Positions 1-6,806 of a stretch of 13,005 nucleotides of DNA are shown here, one piece after another. Source of the DNA: Bacteroidales bacterium UBA3868 (lineage in GTDB: Bacteria > Bacteroidota > Bacteroidia > Bacteroidales > WCHB1-69); assembly GCA_002392325.1 (NCBI GenBank), contig DGGS01000157.1, forward strand, positions 1-13,005, read 5' to 3'. Under the pieces are notes generated by a model. It saw nothing but the letters and a program-made list of their open reading frames with translations. It was not told the DNA's origin and did no database searches. Made by a program: the position numbers and the translations under genes. Within the stretch, counting starts at the first letter, position 1, and each line of letters starts with the position of its first letter.

Positions 1-206
1 TCCGTTGTGGCGATATCATTGTAGTATTGGTCCGGACTGTCCATCACCACATTCAACGAGTCGCCATGCTGCTCCACCAACATGCCGATGGTGAGTGTGT
101 CGGTTTTGGTAACATACAAAACACCTTGCCAATAGCCTGATATATCTTGTGCTGAAAGGATATATGCCAGCAGAGAAAAAAAGAATGTCGCAAAATATCG
201 GCCCAT
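1..206 (-). CDS. Secreted protein, partial; probable N-terminal domain of an alpha/beta hydrolase
   Basis: The gene starts at the ATG on the minus strand (complement of 204-206) and runs off the left edge, so only 68 codons are visible and no catalytic residues can be seen. The first ~19 residues form a signal peptide: a basic start, a Phe/Leu-rich core and a Ser-Ala-Gln end. The mature part begins QDISGYWQGVLYV and contains a central VVMDSPDQ segment. From memory, this pattern (SG-x-W-x-G-x-L, then T-MDSPDQ, then an I-x-x-T stretch) is typical of the beta-rich N-terminal domain found before the serine hydrolase (S33-like) domain in Bacteroidetes alpha/beta hydrolases. The family call therefore rests on a short motif match. 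It is the last visible gene of the leftward cluster, 34 bp after the Nudix gene, and has no obvious Shine-Dalgarno site. Confidence 0.55.
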   Translation of the reverse strand, partial: MGRYFATFFFSLLAYILSAQDISGYWQGVLYVTKTDTLTIGMLVEQHGDSLNVVMDSPDQYYNDIATT

Positions 207-210
207 AAAC

Positions 211-248
211 TATTATCTATCAATTATTATCTATCAATTATTATCTAT
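211..248. repeat. 14-bp tandem repeat, about 2.7 copies, in the Nudix/hydrolase gap
   Basis: The unit TATTATCTATCAAT occurs exactly at 211-224 and 225-238, and a truncated third copy (TATTATCTAT) follows at 239-248. Together they fill nearly all of the 34-bp gap between two minus-strand genes. The third copy covers the Nudix stop codon (241-243) and its last sense codons. On the minus strand each unit carries TGA, TAG and TAA, and 14 is not a multiple of three, so the array closes reading frames repeatedly. Replication slippage would explain its origin. A regulatory role is not shown. Confidence 0.85.
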
Positions 249-711
249 AAACTTCTTTCCACAGTGCTTTCAACGACAGGTAGGATTGCTCCAGTTTCTG
301 GCGCACCTCCTCAAAGGGCACCCATACTGCCTCAGTGATGTCTTCCACCGTTTGCGGAGTCAGCGACTGGCTGTGCGCGCGCATGTCGTACCAGTGCGTC
401 TCCTTGAGAATCGGTTCGCCACGCAACTCGTAGGTGTGGAAAGTGCTGGGCAGAGGTTCACCGAGCGTGATGTCCTTCAATCCGGTTTCCTCTTCCACTT
501 CGCGTATGGCGGCTTCGGCATATTGCTCGCCCGCCTCCACCTTGCCTTTCGGAAAATCCCATTTGTCAAGACGGTAAATCATCAGAATCGCTTCCTGTTC
601 GTTGCGCACGATGCCGCCTGCGGCGTGGATGATGCGGAAGTTGCGGGCGAAATTGTCAAATTCCGCCTGATTGTTGAGTTCTATGGGCTTGTTGTTGTGG
701 AAGATGATCAT
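241..711 (-). CDS. Nudix hydrolase
   Basis: This 156-residue cytoplasmic protein probably hydrolyses a nucleoside diphosphate linked to another moiety (NDP-X), releasing NMP plus a phosphorylated product. It contains a complete Nudix box at residues 56-78: Gly56, five residues, Glu62, seven residues, then REVEEETGL (70-78), which matches GX5EX7REUXEEXGU at every fixed position. The glutamates Glu71, Glu74 and Glu75 would bind the divalent metal. The FPKGKVE stretch before the box and the LKETHWYDM segment near residue 105 resemble diadenosine-polyphosphate or diphosphoinositol hydrolases, but the substrate cannot be fixed from sequence alone. No signal peptide is present, unlike its neighbours. 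The first ~28 residues are an N-terminal extension ahead of the Nudix fold. The start lies 17 bp after the FG-GAP gene stop, which suggests co-transcription. Confidence 0.93.
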   Translation of the reverse strand: MIIFHNNKPIELNNQAEFDNFARNFRIIHAAGGIVRNEQEAILMIYRLDKWDFPKGKVEAGEQYAEAAIREVEEETGLKDITLGEPLPSTFHTYELRGEPILKETHWYDMRAHSQSLTPQTVEDITEAVWVPFEEVRQKLEQSYLSLKALWKEVYR

Positions 712-728
712 AGTTGTCGTTATTGGGT

Positions 729-2927
729 TTATCTCGTTGATTTTAAGATTTTCATTCTGGTGTTGCGGTTGATTTCCAAAATATATAACCCATCGGGCAG
801 TGCGCTGATATTGAAGATGTTCCCATTTGATTGAAATAGGATTCGGCCGGTGATATCGTAAAACACGGCGTTTTCAACCGGAATGTCGCTTTCGATGGTC
901 AAAATTCCGGAGGTGGGGTTCGGAAATGCGCGGAATGGGGTGGATGTAGGATATGAAACCGCCGAATGGTGCATAACAGGCGTCCTGCCTTGGAGGTAAG
1001 CGACACCGCCGGCGTAGTTTCCCACGATAAGGTCGGGATAGGCATCTCCGTCCAAACGGGCGATGGCGGCACCCGCGCGCCGGCCCTCCCGCAGTTGAGA
1101 AGCGCAATAATGACAGCTTGCGTCCTCACTTTCCCAAATGATTCCACCATCAGCAAAAATCCCATAAAGATTGTCGTCTATATCTTTGTAATAGAATATG
1201 TTGCCTTTTTCACTGCCGCAGAAGAGCGCCGTTCCATGTAAAGAGTCACGGTAAAAACAGGGGACGCTATAGCCAAAATAGGACTGCTCAGGATCACGGA
1301 CATCCACGCCCCCCAGCGAGTCGGTGATGTGCTCAAAATTGAGTATTCCGCAAATGCCGTTGTTTCTGTAAAAACTCAGCAGTCCGCGCTGGTTGCCGAT
1401 AATCAGATCGTTGCGTCCGTCTTGGTCCAAATCGAAAAAGGTGGGCGTGCTGTATTTGCCGACATCAATGTCCATGAAGTTAGGGACAACTCTGCCAGAG
1501 TCGGAGACCAGCCGATCGTGGTGCACCAACAGCAATGTGCCGTCTTCCAAACCACATAACATGTCCACCAGCCCATCGCCGTCAAAATCTCCGAATGTGG
1601 GATGCAATGCTCTGTATCCCAATTGTTTCAAGTTTCCGAAGTCTTCGTTTTGCAGTTGGAAAACTGGTTGTGAAACAGTTCCTGCATTTTCGTAATATTG
1701 GATGGAGGAGGAAAAGTAGGGAACGGGAAAACCGTTGACAAACGCCACACTGTCGAAACTGCCGTAGTTGGCGAGGAACAGGTCCATTCGTCCGTCGTTG
1801 TTCCAGTCGTACAGCACAGGACGGCAGCCGCTGCCGGCGTCCAGCATTTCTTCCTGTAAAAAAGCAGTGTTGGAGAGTACATATTGTTGCAATACAGTGT
1901 CATAATCGTACCGCCAAACGCTGTTGAGGTCCTGTGACTTGTTCAACGAAGGGTCTGAAGGGGAGACGAGCAGGGCAGGGGAGTCGTGGCCAGGCAGTTG
2001 GATGAGTGAGGGCGCAGGCATGGAGAACAATCTTACGGGATTGCCTGGCGGGAAGGCCGTGTCCTGGGCGGTCATGCGGGCATCCTGCGCAGTGCCGTGG
2101 TTGTAGAGCAGGATCAGGTTCGGCGAATCAACATCTCCAATGAGCGCATCCTTCAATCCGTTGTGATCAAAATCGTGCAGCATCATAGATGAGCCGGTGT
2201 GGCGCACAGGTCCCTCTTCAACTCCGTTTTTGCTGTTACAGTCGGAAAAGAGCGTGATGGTATTGTTGTCGGCGGCTTCCTCAAAGTGCCCCCAACACTC
2301 CGACTCCAGATGAAAGTCAAAAAGTTCCGGGTCATTGCTCAGATTTCTTAAATGATGAACATATTTTCCTAATACCCAGAAATTTAGGATGTCCAAATGC
2401 CCGTCATTGTCTATGTCTTCCACAATCAGATAATCGTCAGGAGAAGCGAAAATGTTGACATAACCATTGTAATAATAAGCTTGCAGTTGATCGGTGACCA
2501 ACTGGAAATCAAGGGTTGAGGTGGATGTGTTCCGGAAGACACGGATGCCGGCTAAACCGTAAGTGAAGATGTCGGGTTTGCCGTCGAAATTGTAGTCGCG
2601 CAGAATCACCCAGTCGTGCAATTCGGGAAATAGTTTGGCGTATTCGGGAGCGTATTCGTAGTGCTCACCTCTGCGTAGGAATGTGAGTATTCGATTCCCG
2701 TGTTTTTCGAAGCCAAACAAATCGGGAGTGCCGTCCATGTCCAAATCGATTTCGGAGAAGTGTATGGCGTTGATGCCGCCTGCCCACGGGTATGCCAATG
2801 TGTCATTATGGGTGATAACGGCGATTTGGCCGGAACGGAAAAAACTGAAATCTTCGGAATATGCCTGCCCATGCGTGAGTGTTGTCACGCTGAATAGCAG
2901 AAGGAATAGGCACAGTAACCGTCTCAT
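729..2927 (-). CDS. FG-GAP/VCBS-repeat secreted protein with T9SS type A sorting domain
   Basis: A 732-residue exported protein that probably folds as a beta-propeller and is delivered to the cell surface by type IX secretion. Residues 1-20 are a signal peptide (MRRLLCLFLLLF start, ending near THG-Q). At least eight calcium-loop motifs of the DxDxDGxxD type are visible, starting near residues 61, 111, 171, 252, 374, 447, 499 and 624, mostly followed by a hydrophobic L-x-x-G strand as in FG-GAP/VCBS repeats; the fourth and eighth are degenerate. The last ~65 residues, from FPNPTSGILTIES through a YDITGRIL strand to the basic end, are a Por-type (type A) T9SS tail, which is normally removed by PorU on attachment to the surface. 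A CHYC pair of cysteines (605-608) lies before the last repeat. No enzyme domain is visible. Adhesion or ligand binding is the usual guess, and the substrate is unknown. The gene lies 9 bp after the M23 peptidase gene. Confidence 0.92.
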   Translation of the reverse strand: MRRLLCLFLLLFSVTTLTHGQAYSEDFSFFRSGQIAVITHNDTLAYPWAGGINAIHFSEIDLDMDGTPDLFGFEKHGNRILTFLRRGEHYEYAPEYAKLFPELHDWVILRDYNFDGKPDIFTYGLAGIRVFRNTSTSTLDFQLVTDQLQAYYYNGYVNIFASPDDYLIVEDIDNDGHLDILNFWVLGKYVHHLRNLSNDPELFDFHLESECWGHFEEAADNNTITLFSDCNSKNGVEEGPVRHTGSSMMLHDFDHNGLKDALIGDVDSPNLILLYNHGTAQDARMTAQDTAFPPGNPVRLFSMPAPSLIQLPGHDSPALLVSPSDPSLNKSQDLNSVWRYDYDTVLQQYVLSNTAFLQEEMLDAGSGCRPVLYDWNNDGRMDLFLANYGSFDSVAFVNGFPVPYFSSSIQYYENAGTVSQPVFQLQNEDFGNLKQLGYRALHPTFGDFDGDGLVDMLCGLEDGTLLLVHHDRLVSDSGRVVPNFMDIDVGKYSTPTFFDLDQDGRNDLIIGNQRGLLSFYRNNGICGILNFEHITDSLGGVDVRDPEQSYFGYSVPCFYRDSLHGTALFCGSEKGNIFYYKDIDDNLYGIFADGGIIWESEDASCHYCASQLREGRRAGAAIARLDGDAYPDLIVGNYAGGVAYLQGRTPVMHHSAVSYPTSTPFRAFPNPTSGILTIESDIPVENAVFYDITGRILFQSNGNIFNISALPDGLYILEINRNTRMKILKSTR

Positions 2928-2936
2928 GGCGAGAGT

Positions 2937-3893
2937 TTATCTGACGCGCAAGCGCTGGCCCTCACGGATGAAATCGCTTCTGAGATGGTTGAGTTTTTTG
3001 ATTTTGGAAACAGTAGTGTGGTATTTTTGTGCGATTCTGCCCAGATTGTCGCCTTTACGGACACGGTAGTAGGCGACGGAGGTTTGGGGTTTTGCGGGTG
3101 CGGCTTGTGTCGGGTCTTTTTGGACCGGCGCCGGTGTGGAAACGCTGTAACCGGACACATACATAGTGTCATATTTCAATTTGTAGTTGGCGAAATCCAC
3201 CAGTCGGTTTGGGTTGATATCTTGTCCCAAATAACGGATCTCGAAGTGCAGGTGTGAGCCGTAAGAGCGGCCGGTGTTGCCGCCCAGTCCGATAATGTCG
3301 CCCGCGTGCACCATCTGTCCAGGATTGACCAATCTTCTGGAGAGGTGGGCGTAGTAGGTTTCCAGTCCATTGTCGTGGCGGATCACAATCAGATTCCCGT
3401 AACCGCCTGTATTATTGCCTTTTGAGATTCGCACTTGACCATCCCAAGCTGCCGCGACCGGGGTTCCGGTGGGGTAACCCAAGTCCACACCGCGGTGCAT
3501 TCGGCGATGGCGCCATCCGTAGTCGGAGGTCTTTTGGAAATTGGCGGGATGGTGGTATCCGTCCAGTACAATCGTGTCTTTTGGTGCGGAACCCACATGC
3601 CTATAGTGAATACGGATAATGTCGAAGTTCTGGTAGAGGCCGTACCCTGGCATCCAGTTGAAATAGGTGAACAGCATGCCGTCGCCGTGGTCCACATTGT
3701 CGAGTGAGGCCAGGTCCTCGTCGAAGTTCAGTTTGTCGCCCAGCGTGTCTTCCGGGATGCTGGAGTCGATGTGTGCCGTGTCATTCACCACGCTGAATTG
3801 GATGTGGTTTTCCTGCGCGATGGCCTGCCCGCAGGTGGCGACAAAAAACAATACATTTAGTACTATATAAATAGCATTGCGAATTTTTCTCAT
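2937..3893 (-). CDS. Secreted M23 (LytM-type) peptidoglycan endopeptidase with LysM domain
   Basis: A 318-residue exported zinc metallopeptidase expected to cut peptide cross-links in peptidoglycan in the periplasm. A signal peptide covers residues 1-26 (AIA-Q cleavage). Residues 27-115 are a linker of unknown fold. The M23 catalytic domain spans about 116-235: HRGVD gives zinc ligands His133 and Asp137, YAHL supplies His183, and HLHFE gives His214 and the third zinc ligand His216. All expected catalytic residues are present, so it should be active, unlike degenerate LytM regulators such as EnvC. A Pro/Ala/Gln-rich linker (about 253-272) leads to one LysM domain (YRVRKGDNLGRIAQKY, about 276-318) for binding glycan chains. 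The arrangement suits cell separation or wall remodelling. The gene follows the basic lipoprotein gene by 24 bp and precedes the FG-GAP gene by 9 bp. Confidence 0.95.
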   Translation of the reverse strand: MRKIRNAIYIVLNVLFFVATCGQAIAQENHIQFSVVNDTAHIDSSIPEDTLGDKLNFDEDLASLDNVDHGDGMLFTYFNWMPGYGLYQNFDIIRIHYRHVGSAPKDTIVLDGYHHPANFQKTSDYGWRHRRMHRGVDLGYPTGTPVAAAWDGQVRISKGNNTGGYGNLIVIRHDNGLETYYAHLSRRLVNPGQMVHAGDIIGLGGNTGRSYGSHLHFEIRYLGQDINPNRLVDFANYKLKYDTMYVSGYSVSTPAPVQKDPTQAAPAKPQTSVAYYRVRKGDNLGRIAQKYHTTVSKIKKLNHLRSDFIREGQRLRVR

Positions 3894-3917
3894 AAATCAA
3901 GCGGTCGTTTAGAAAGG

Positions 3918-4136
3918 TCAGTGGTTGCGGCTCTTACGGGTGTTGTGTTTCCGTATGTGATAGGTGGTTGTCTGTGAAGTGGTGGAGTTCCACTTGGGCT
4001 GGTGCCGCGTGCGTTTTTTAGAGTAGCTTGCTTTGGCTTTGGTCTCACTTTGAGTAGTGCTGCAGGATGAAAAAGACCCTAAAAACATCACACATAAAAA
4101 AGTGAGGATAATATAAAAAAAGGATTTTCTTCCCAT
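3918..4136 (-). CDS. Small, strongly basic putative lipoprotein
   Basis: I do not recognise a family. The chosen start is the ATG at 4134-4136 rather than the in-frame one at 4179-4181, because it places MGRKSFFYIILTF directly at the head of a lipoprotein signal peptide and leaves the promoter-like box outside the gene. The product is 72 residues. The signal ends in GSFSSC with Cys25 as the probable lipidated residue; the lipobox is loose, with Phe at -3. The 47 residues after Cys25 hold about 12 Lys/Arg and 4 His against a single Glu, with many Ser/Thr (for example KKRTRHQPKWNSTTSQ), so the tail is probably disordered and binds something acidic. It is the first gene of the leftward cluster, just before the peptidoglycan endopeptidase, so contact with the cell wall or lipopolysaccharide is a reasonable but unproven guess. 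Confidence 0.65.
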   Translation of the reverse strand: MGRKSFFYIILTFLCVMFLGSFSSCSTTQSETKAKASYSKKRTRHQPKWNSTTSQTTTYHIRKHNTRKSRNH

Positions 4137-4157
4137 TGTTTCAAATTTTAAAGTCGG

Positions 4158-4165
4158 CAAAGATA
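4158..4165 (-). promoter_or_regulatory. Putative Bacteroidetes -7 box for the leftward gene cluster
   Basis: Read on the minus strand this is TATCTTTG, a full match to the Bacteroidetes -7 consensus TAnnTTTG. It lies 21 bp before the chosen ATG of the basic lipoprotein gene, in the divergent intergenic region. No TTTG -33 element is seen at the usual 19-21 bp distance; the nearest TTTG is only 13 bp upstream. The call rests on the -7 box and its position. Confidence 0.5.
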
Positions 4166-4308
4166 CAATATTTTTTGGCAAATCGGCTTTTTATTAACGA
4201 ATTTTAAGCGAATATATTGTGTAAGGTGTTGTTTGTCAGTATGTTTTTGAAAATCATTTATATAGGGATGTCAAAAAGCCAAGTGCGCAATCGCTCATCC
4301 CTTTTTTG

Positions 4309-4316
4309 TATCTTTG
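4309..4316 (+). promoter_or_regulatory. Putative -7 box for recQ, very close to its start codon
   Basis: TATCTTTG matches the TAnnTTTG consensus exactly and is identical to the box of the divergent lipoprotein promoter. It ends 10 bp before the recQ ATG at 4327, which would leave a 5' leader of only a few bases. No clear TTTG -33 element lies 19-21 bp upstream. The intergenic region between the two divergent starts (4137-4326) holds nothing else I can name. Confidence 0.5.
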
Positions 4317-4326
4317 CAACCTTGTT

Positions 4327-6228
4327 ATGAAAACTGAAATTTCGCAGCGGATCCACCGGATATTGAAAGAATACTGGGGTTATGACGGGTTTCGTCCGTT
4401 GCAGGAGGATATTATCCTTTCGGTACTGGAGGGGAAAGACACCTTAGCATTGCTTCCGACGGGCGGGGGAAAGTCCATCTGCTTCCAGGTGCCTGCCATG
4501 GCGCTGGAGGGTCTTTGCATAGTGGTGTCCCCGCTTATTGCCCTGATGAAAGATCAGGTGGCGCATCTGCGCGCAAAAGGCATCAAGGCGGCGGCCCTAT
4601 ATTCCGGGATGAGTTACAGCCAGATCCAGGATGCCGTGCAGAATGTGATGTTCGATCCGGAATACCGCTTCCTCTATGTGTCTCCGGAACGGCTTCAGAC
4701 GGACACTTTTCGGGTAAACTTGGAGAAAATGCCCGTGAAGATGATTGCGGTGGACGAGGCCCATTGCATCTCGCAGTGGGGCTATGATTTCCGCCCTCCG
4801 TATCTTGAGATTGCCAAAATCCGGAAAGTGTTTCCGGATGTGCCGGTTCTGGCGCTTACCGCGACCGCTACGCCCGAAGTGGTGAAGGATATCCAATTCC
4901 GGTTAGAGTTCAAGGCGGAAAATGTCTTCCAGAAGAGTTTCAAGCGGGACAATCTGACCTATTTTGTGGTGAAAGAGGAGGATAAGAACGGTCGTATGCT
5001 CCGTATTATGCAGCGCTATCCCGGTACGGGCATCGTGTATGTGCGCAACCGCCGCAAGACCGCCGAAGTGGCCGAATTCCTGCGCCAGAACGGCATTTCC
5101 GCCGACTTTTACCATGCCGGACTGGATGCCAAAGTTCGAGACCAGCGACAGAGCGACTGGATGACCGGCAAAACCCGCGTTATCGTGTCCACCAACGCTT
5201 TCGGTATGGGCATCGACAAGCCCGATGTGCGCTTTGTGGTCCATATTGATGTGCCTGACTCGCTGGAGGCGTACTTTCAGGAGGCGGGGCGCGCCGGGCG
5301 TGACGAGAAACCCGCCGTGGCCATCCTGCTCTATGACGCCAATGACCTCCGCCAGCTCTCCCGCTCATACACACTCTCGTTCCCGCCGCTCGATAAGGTG
5401 CGTATGGTCTATGAGCAGCTTTGCCAGCATTACCATATTGAAATGGGGACAGGCAAAAACTCCATTCACCCGTTTTATCTTGAACAGCACGCGCGACAGA
5501 TGAAAATGGATGTGGTGCAACTTTTCAATGCTGTGAAATTTCTGGAGTGCGCCGGCATGATCGCATTGTCAGAACACTTGCGCGAAACCTCCCAAATCCA
5601 TTTCAAAATGGATAGCGCAGCATTGATGGATTATGAGGAGAAAAATCCGGACATGGCCGAGTTCGTGAAGACACTACTTCGCTCTTATGGGGGCGTGTTT
5701 ACCCAGTATGTCATGATTGATGAATCTCTGGTCGCCAGCCGCATGGGACTGCCTGAAGAAGAGGTCGTTGAACGCTTGCACACGCTCCATAGAATCGGGG
5801 TGCTTTCCTATCAGCCGCAAAGCGAGATCCCCTTGCTGATTTTCCTGCAGGACCGGATTCGGGAGAAGTACATCTACTTTGATCCGGTCGTCTATGAGAA
5901 CCGGAAACAAAAGGCCATGGAGCGTCTGGAGGCCGTCAGGCGTTATGTGACCGACGACAAGACTTGCCGGAGCCAGTTGCTGCTGCGTTATTTCGGGGAA
6001 AAGAACAGTTCGCCATGTGGCGGCTGTGATGTTTGCCTGAAAACGGGCCGCCGAAGCGTTCCTAAGGATTTGTTTCAACAGATTTTAGCGGATGTTGAAC
6101 GGTTGAAAAATGCAGGCGCCGATGAAAAAAAGATTCTGACACAGCTCTCCAAACAATATGAGGAGAACGATGTCGTGGATGTAATGCGCTGGTTTATAGA
6201 CAATAAGAATCCGATTTCCAAAAAATAA
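4327..6228 (+). CDS. recQ: RecQ-family ATP-dependent DNA helicase, rearranged C-terminal half
   Basis: A 633-residue 3'-5' DNA helicase of recombination and replication-fork repair. Helicase motifs are complete: FRPLQ motif 0, Walker A LPTGGGKS with Lys49, DEAH box 143-146 followed by CISQWG, ALTATATP motif III, the NAFGMGIDKPDVR motif V and QEAGRAGRD motif VI (318-326). The RecQ zinc motif is present as Cys547, Cys564, Cys567 and Cys570, with the same 16/2/2 spacing as E. coli RecQ. In E. coli it follows the helicase core directly, whereas here about 220 residues separate it from motif VI. That stretch (about 345-540) looks mainly helical and winged-helix-like. Only 63 residues follow the zinc motif and no HRDC domain is evident. 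Translation is taken from the ATG at 4327; an upstream in-frame TTG overlaps the promoter box. The gene is divergent from the lipoprotein cluster. Confidence 0.95.
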   Translation: MKTEISQRIHRILKEYWGYDGFRPLQEDIILSVLEGKDTLALLPTGGGKSICFQVPAMALEGLCIVVSPLIALMKDQVAHLRAKGIKAAALYSGMSYSQIQDAVQNVMFDPEYRFLYVSPERLQTDTFRVNLEKMPVKMIAVDEAHCISQWGYDFRPPYLEIAKIRKVFPDVPVLALTATATPEVVKDIQFRLEFKAENVFQKSFKRDNLTYFVVKEEDKNGRMLRIMQRYPGTGIVYVRNRRKTAEVAEFLRQNGISADFYHAGLDAKVRDQRQSDWMTGKTRVIVSTNAFGMGIDKPDVRFVVHIDVPDSLEAYFQEAGRAGRDEKPAVAILLYDANDLRQLSRSYTLSFPPLDKVRMVYEQLCQHYHIEMGTGKNSIHPFYLEQHARQMKMDVVQLFNAVKFLECAGMIALSEHLRETSQIHFKMDSAALMDYEEKNPDMAEFVKTLLRSYGGVFTQYVMIDESLVASRMGLPEEEVVERLHTLHRIGVLSYQPQSEIPLLIFLQDRIREKYIYFDPVVYENRKQKAMERLEAVRRYVTDDKTCRSQLLLRYFGEKNSSPCGGCDVCLKTGRRSVPKDLFQQILADVERLKNAGADEKKILTQLSKQYEENDVVDVMRWFIDNKNPISKK

Positions 6229-6287
6229 CCCCCTTTTTGTAACATTGTTCTTCATGCTTGCGACATAGTAGATAAAAAGAAAAATAT

Positions 6288-6320
6288 TTTGTCGCTATAT
6301 TATTAATTTTATTATTTTTG
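6288..6320 (+). promoter_or_regulatory. Putative Bacteroidetes promoter for the A1-B1-A2-B2 operon
   Basis: A -33 element TTTG (6288-6291) and a -7 element TATTTTTG (6313-6320) are separated by 21 bp, matching the Bacteroidetes primary sigma factor pattern TTTG-N19/21-TAnnTTTG. The -7 box ends 26 bp before the ATG of the first small gene, leaving a leader of about 20 bases. This is the best-formed promoter in the window. A 6-bp inverted repeat (6260-6265 and 6290-6295) overlaps the -33 region and may be chance. Confidence 0.6.
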
Positions 6321-6346
6321 CAAGTTTTAATAAAGATTTTGAAAAT

Positions 6347-6790
6347 ATGAAAAAGACCGTCATGTTTTGTTTTATCCTGGGGCTGGTGCTTACGGGATTT
6401 TGTCAGAAGCAGAAGAGTGAATTTGTGCTGAACGACCGGATGTATCAAGTGTTCACGCAAGCCGAGATCGACCAGATGTATGCGAACGATTTCGCCAAGC
6501 TGTTCTGTTTGAATTATAAAATGACCAACTTTGCCAAAGTGGCGGGTAAGAGTGTGGAAGGTGCCAATGTCTTGGGCTATATCGAGCAGTACGCCAAAAG
6601 CGGTGTCCGCGTGAATGAGGCCGAGATGATCCGCACCGGAGCCATCAATCCGTTTGATTATGATTTGCCGCAGGACGACACAAAGGTGAATGCCATCCGT
6701 TTGCATACCCCTGGTTATTATGTGCTAGTCCTTCCAAAATTCCGTTACGAGGAGGAGGAGCGTGCTAATCTGCAGCAATATGTTTATTAA
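6347..6790 (+). CDS. Small secreted protein A1, unrecognised family, paralogue of A2
   Basis: A 147-residue exported protein whose family I do not recognise. Residues 1-19 form a signal peptide (MKKTVMFCFILGLVLTGFC-Q); TGFC is not a proper lipobox, so signal peptidase I processing is more likely. It aligns with the product of 9670-10131 over its whole length. Shared points are an FxxNDRMY-like start, AGK at 66-68, an IN-x-F/Y-DY-x-L-x-QD motif (residues 100-110), a Gly-Tyr-Tyr beta-strand (PGYYVLVLPK) and an acidic helix ending in a Gln/Tyr-rich C-terminus. No catalytic motif or membrane segment is visible beyond the signal. It lies 16 bp before B1, behind its own promoter-like sequence. Because an A gene precedes each B gene, A is probably a dedicated partner, for example a periplasmic chaperone or a co-secreted subunit. 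That role is inferred from gene order alone. Confidence 0.85.
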   Translation: MKKTVMFCFILGLVLTGFCQKQKSEFVLNDRMYQVFTQAEIDQMYANDFAKLFCLNYKMTNFAKVAGKSVEGANVLGYIEQYAKSGVRVNEAEMIRTGAINPFDYDLPQDDTKVNAIRLHTPGYYVLVLPKFRYEEEERANLQQYVY

Positions 6791-6806
6791 TCGAAACCTT
6801 ACTTCT

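Noticed and set aside
4137..4181. Longer start for the basic lipoprotein at 4181
   Set aside because: It would bury the TATCTTTG promoter box inside the gene and add 15 residues before an otherwise ideal signal peptide.
4185..4280. Inverted repeat GGCTTTTT / AAAAAGCC in the divergent intergenic region
   Set aside because: The 8-bp arms are 80 bases apart in A/T-rich DNA, with no supporting symmetry around the promoters.
6219..6239. Possible terminator hairpin after recQ (CAAAAA / TTTTTG)
   Set aside because: The 6-bp stem has a single G-C pair, overlaps the stop codon and is too weak for an intrinsic terminator.
6260..6295. Inverted repeat GCGACA / TGTCGC overlapping the -33 element before A1
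   Set aside because: Arms of six bases with a 24-base spacer are easily found by chance. Not enough to call an operator.
6194..6706. Antisense open frame covering the start of A1 and its promoter
   Set aside because: It overlaps a promoter, the end of recQ and A1. Its translation shows no recognisable features, and the sense-strand gene has a paralogue.
6762..6806. In-frame upstream extension of B1 from a TTG at 6762
   Set aside because: It would overlap the end of A1 and put 15 residues before the signal peptide. The ATG at 6807 starts a normal signal sequence.
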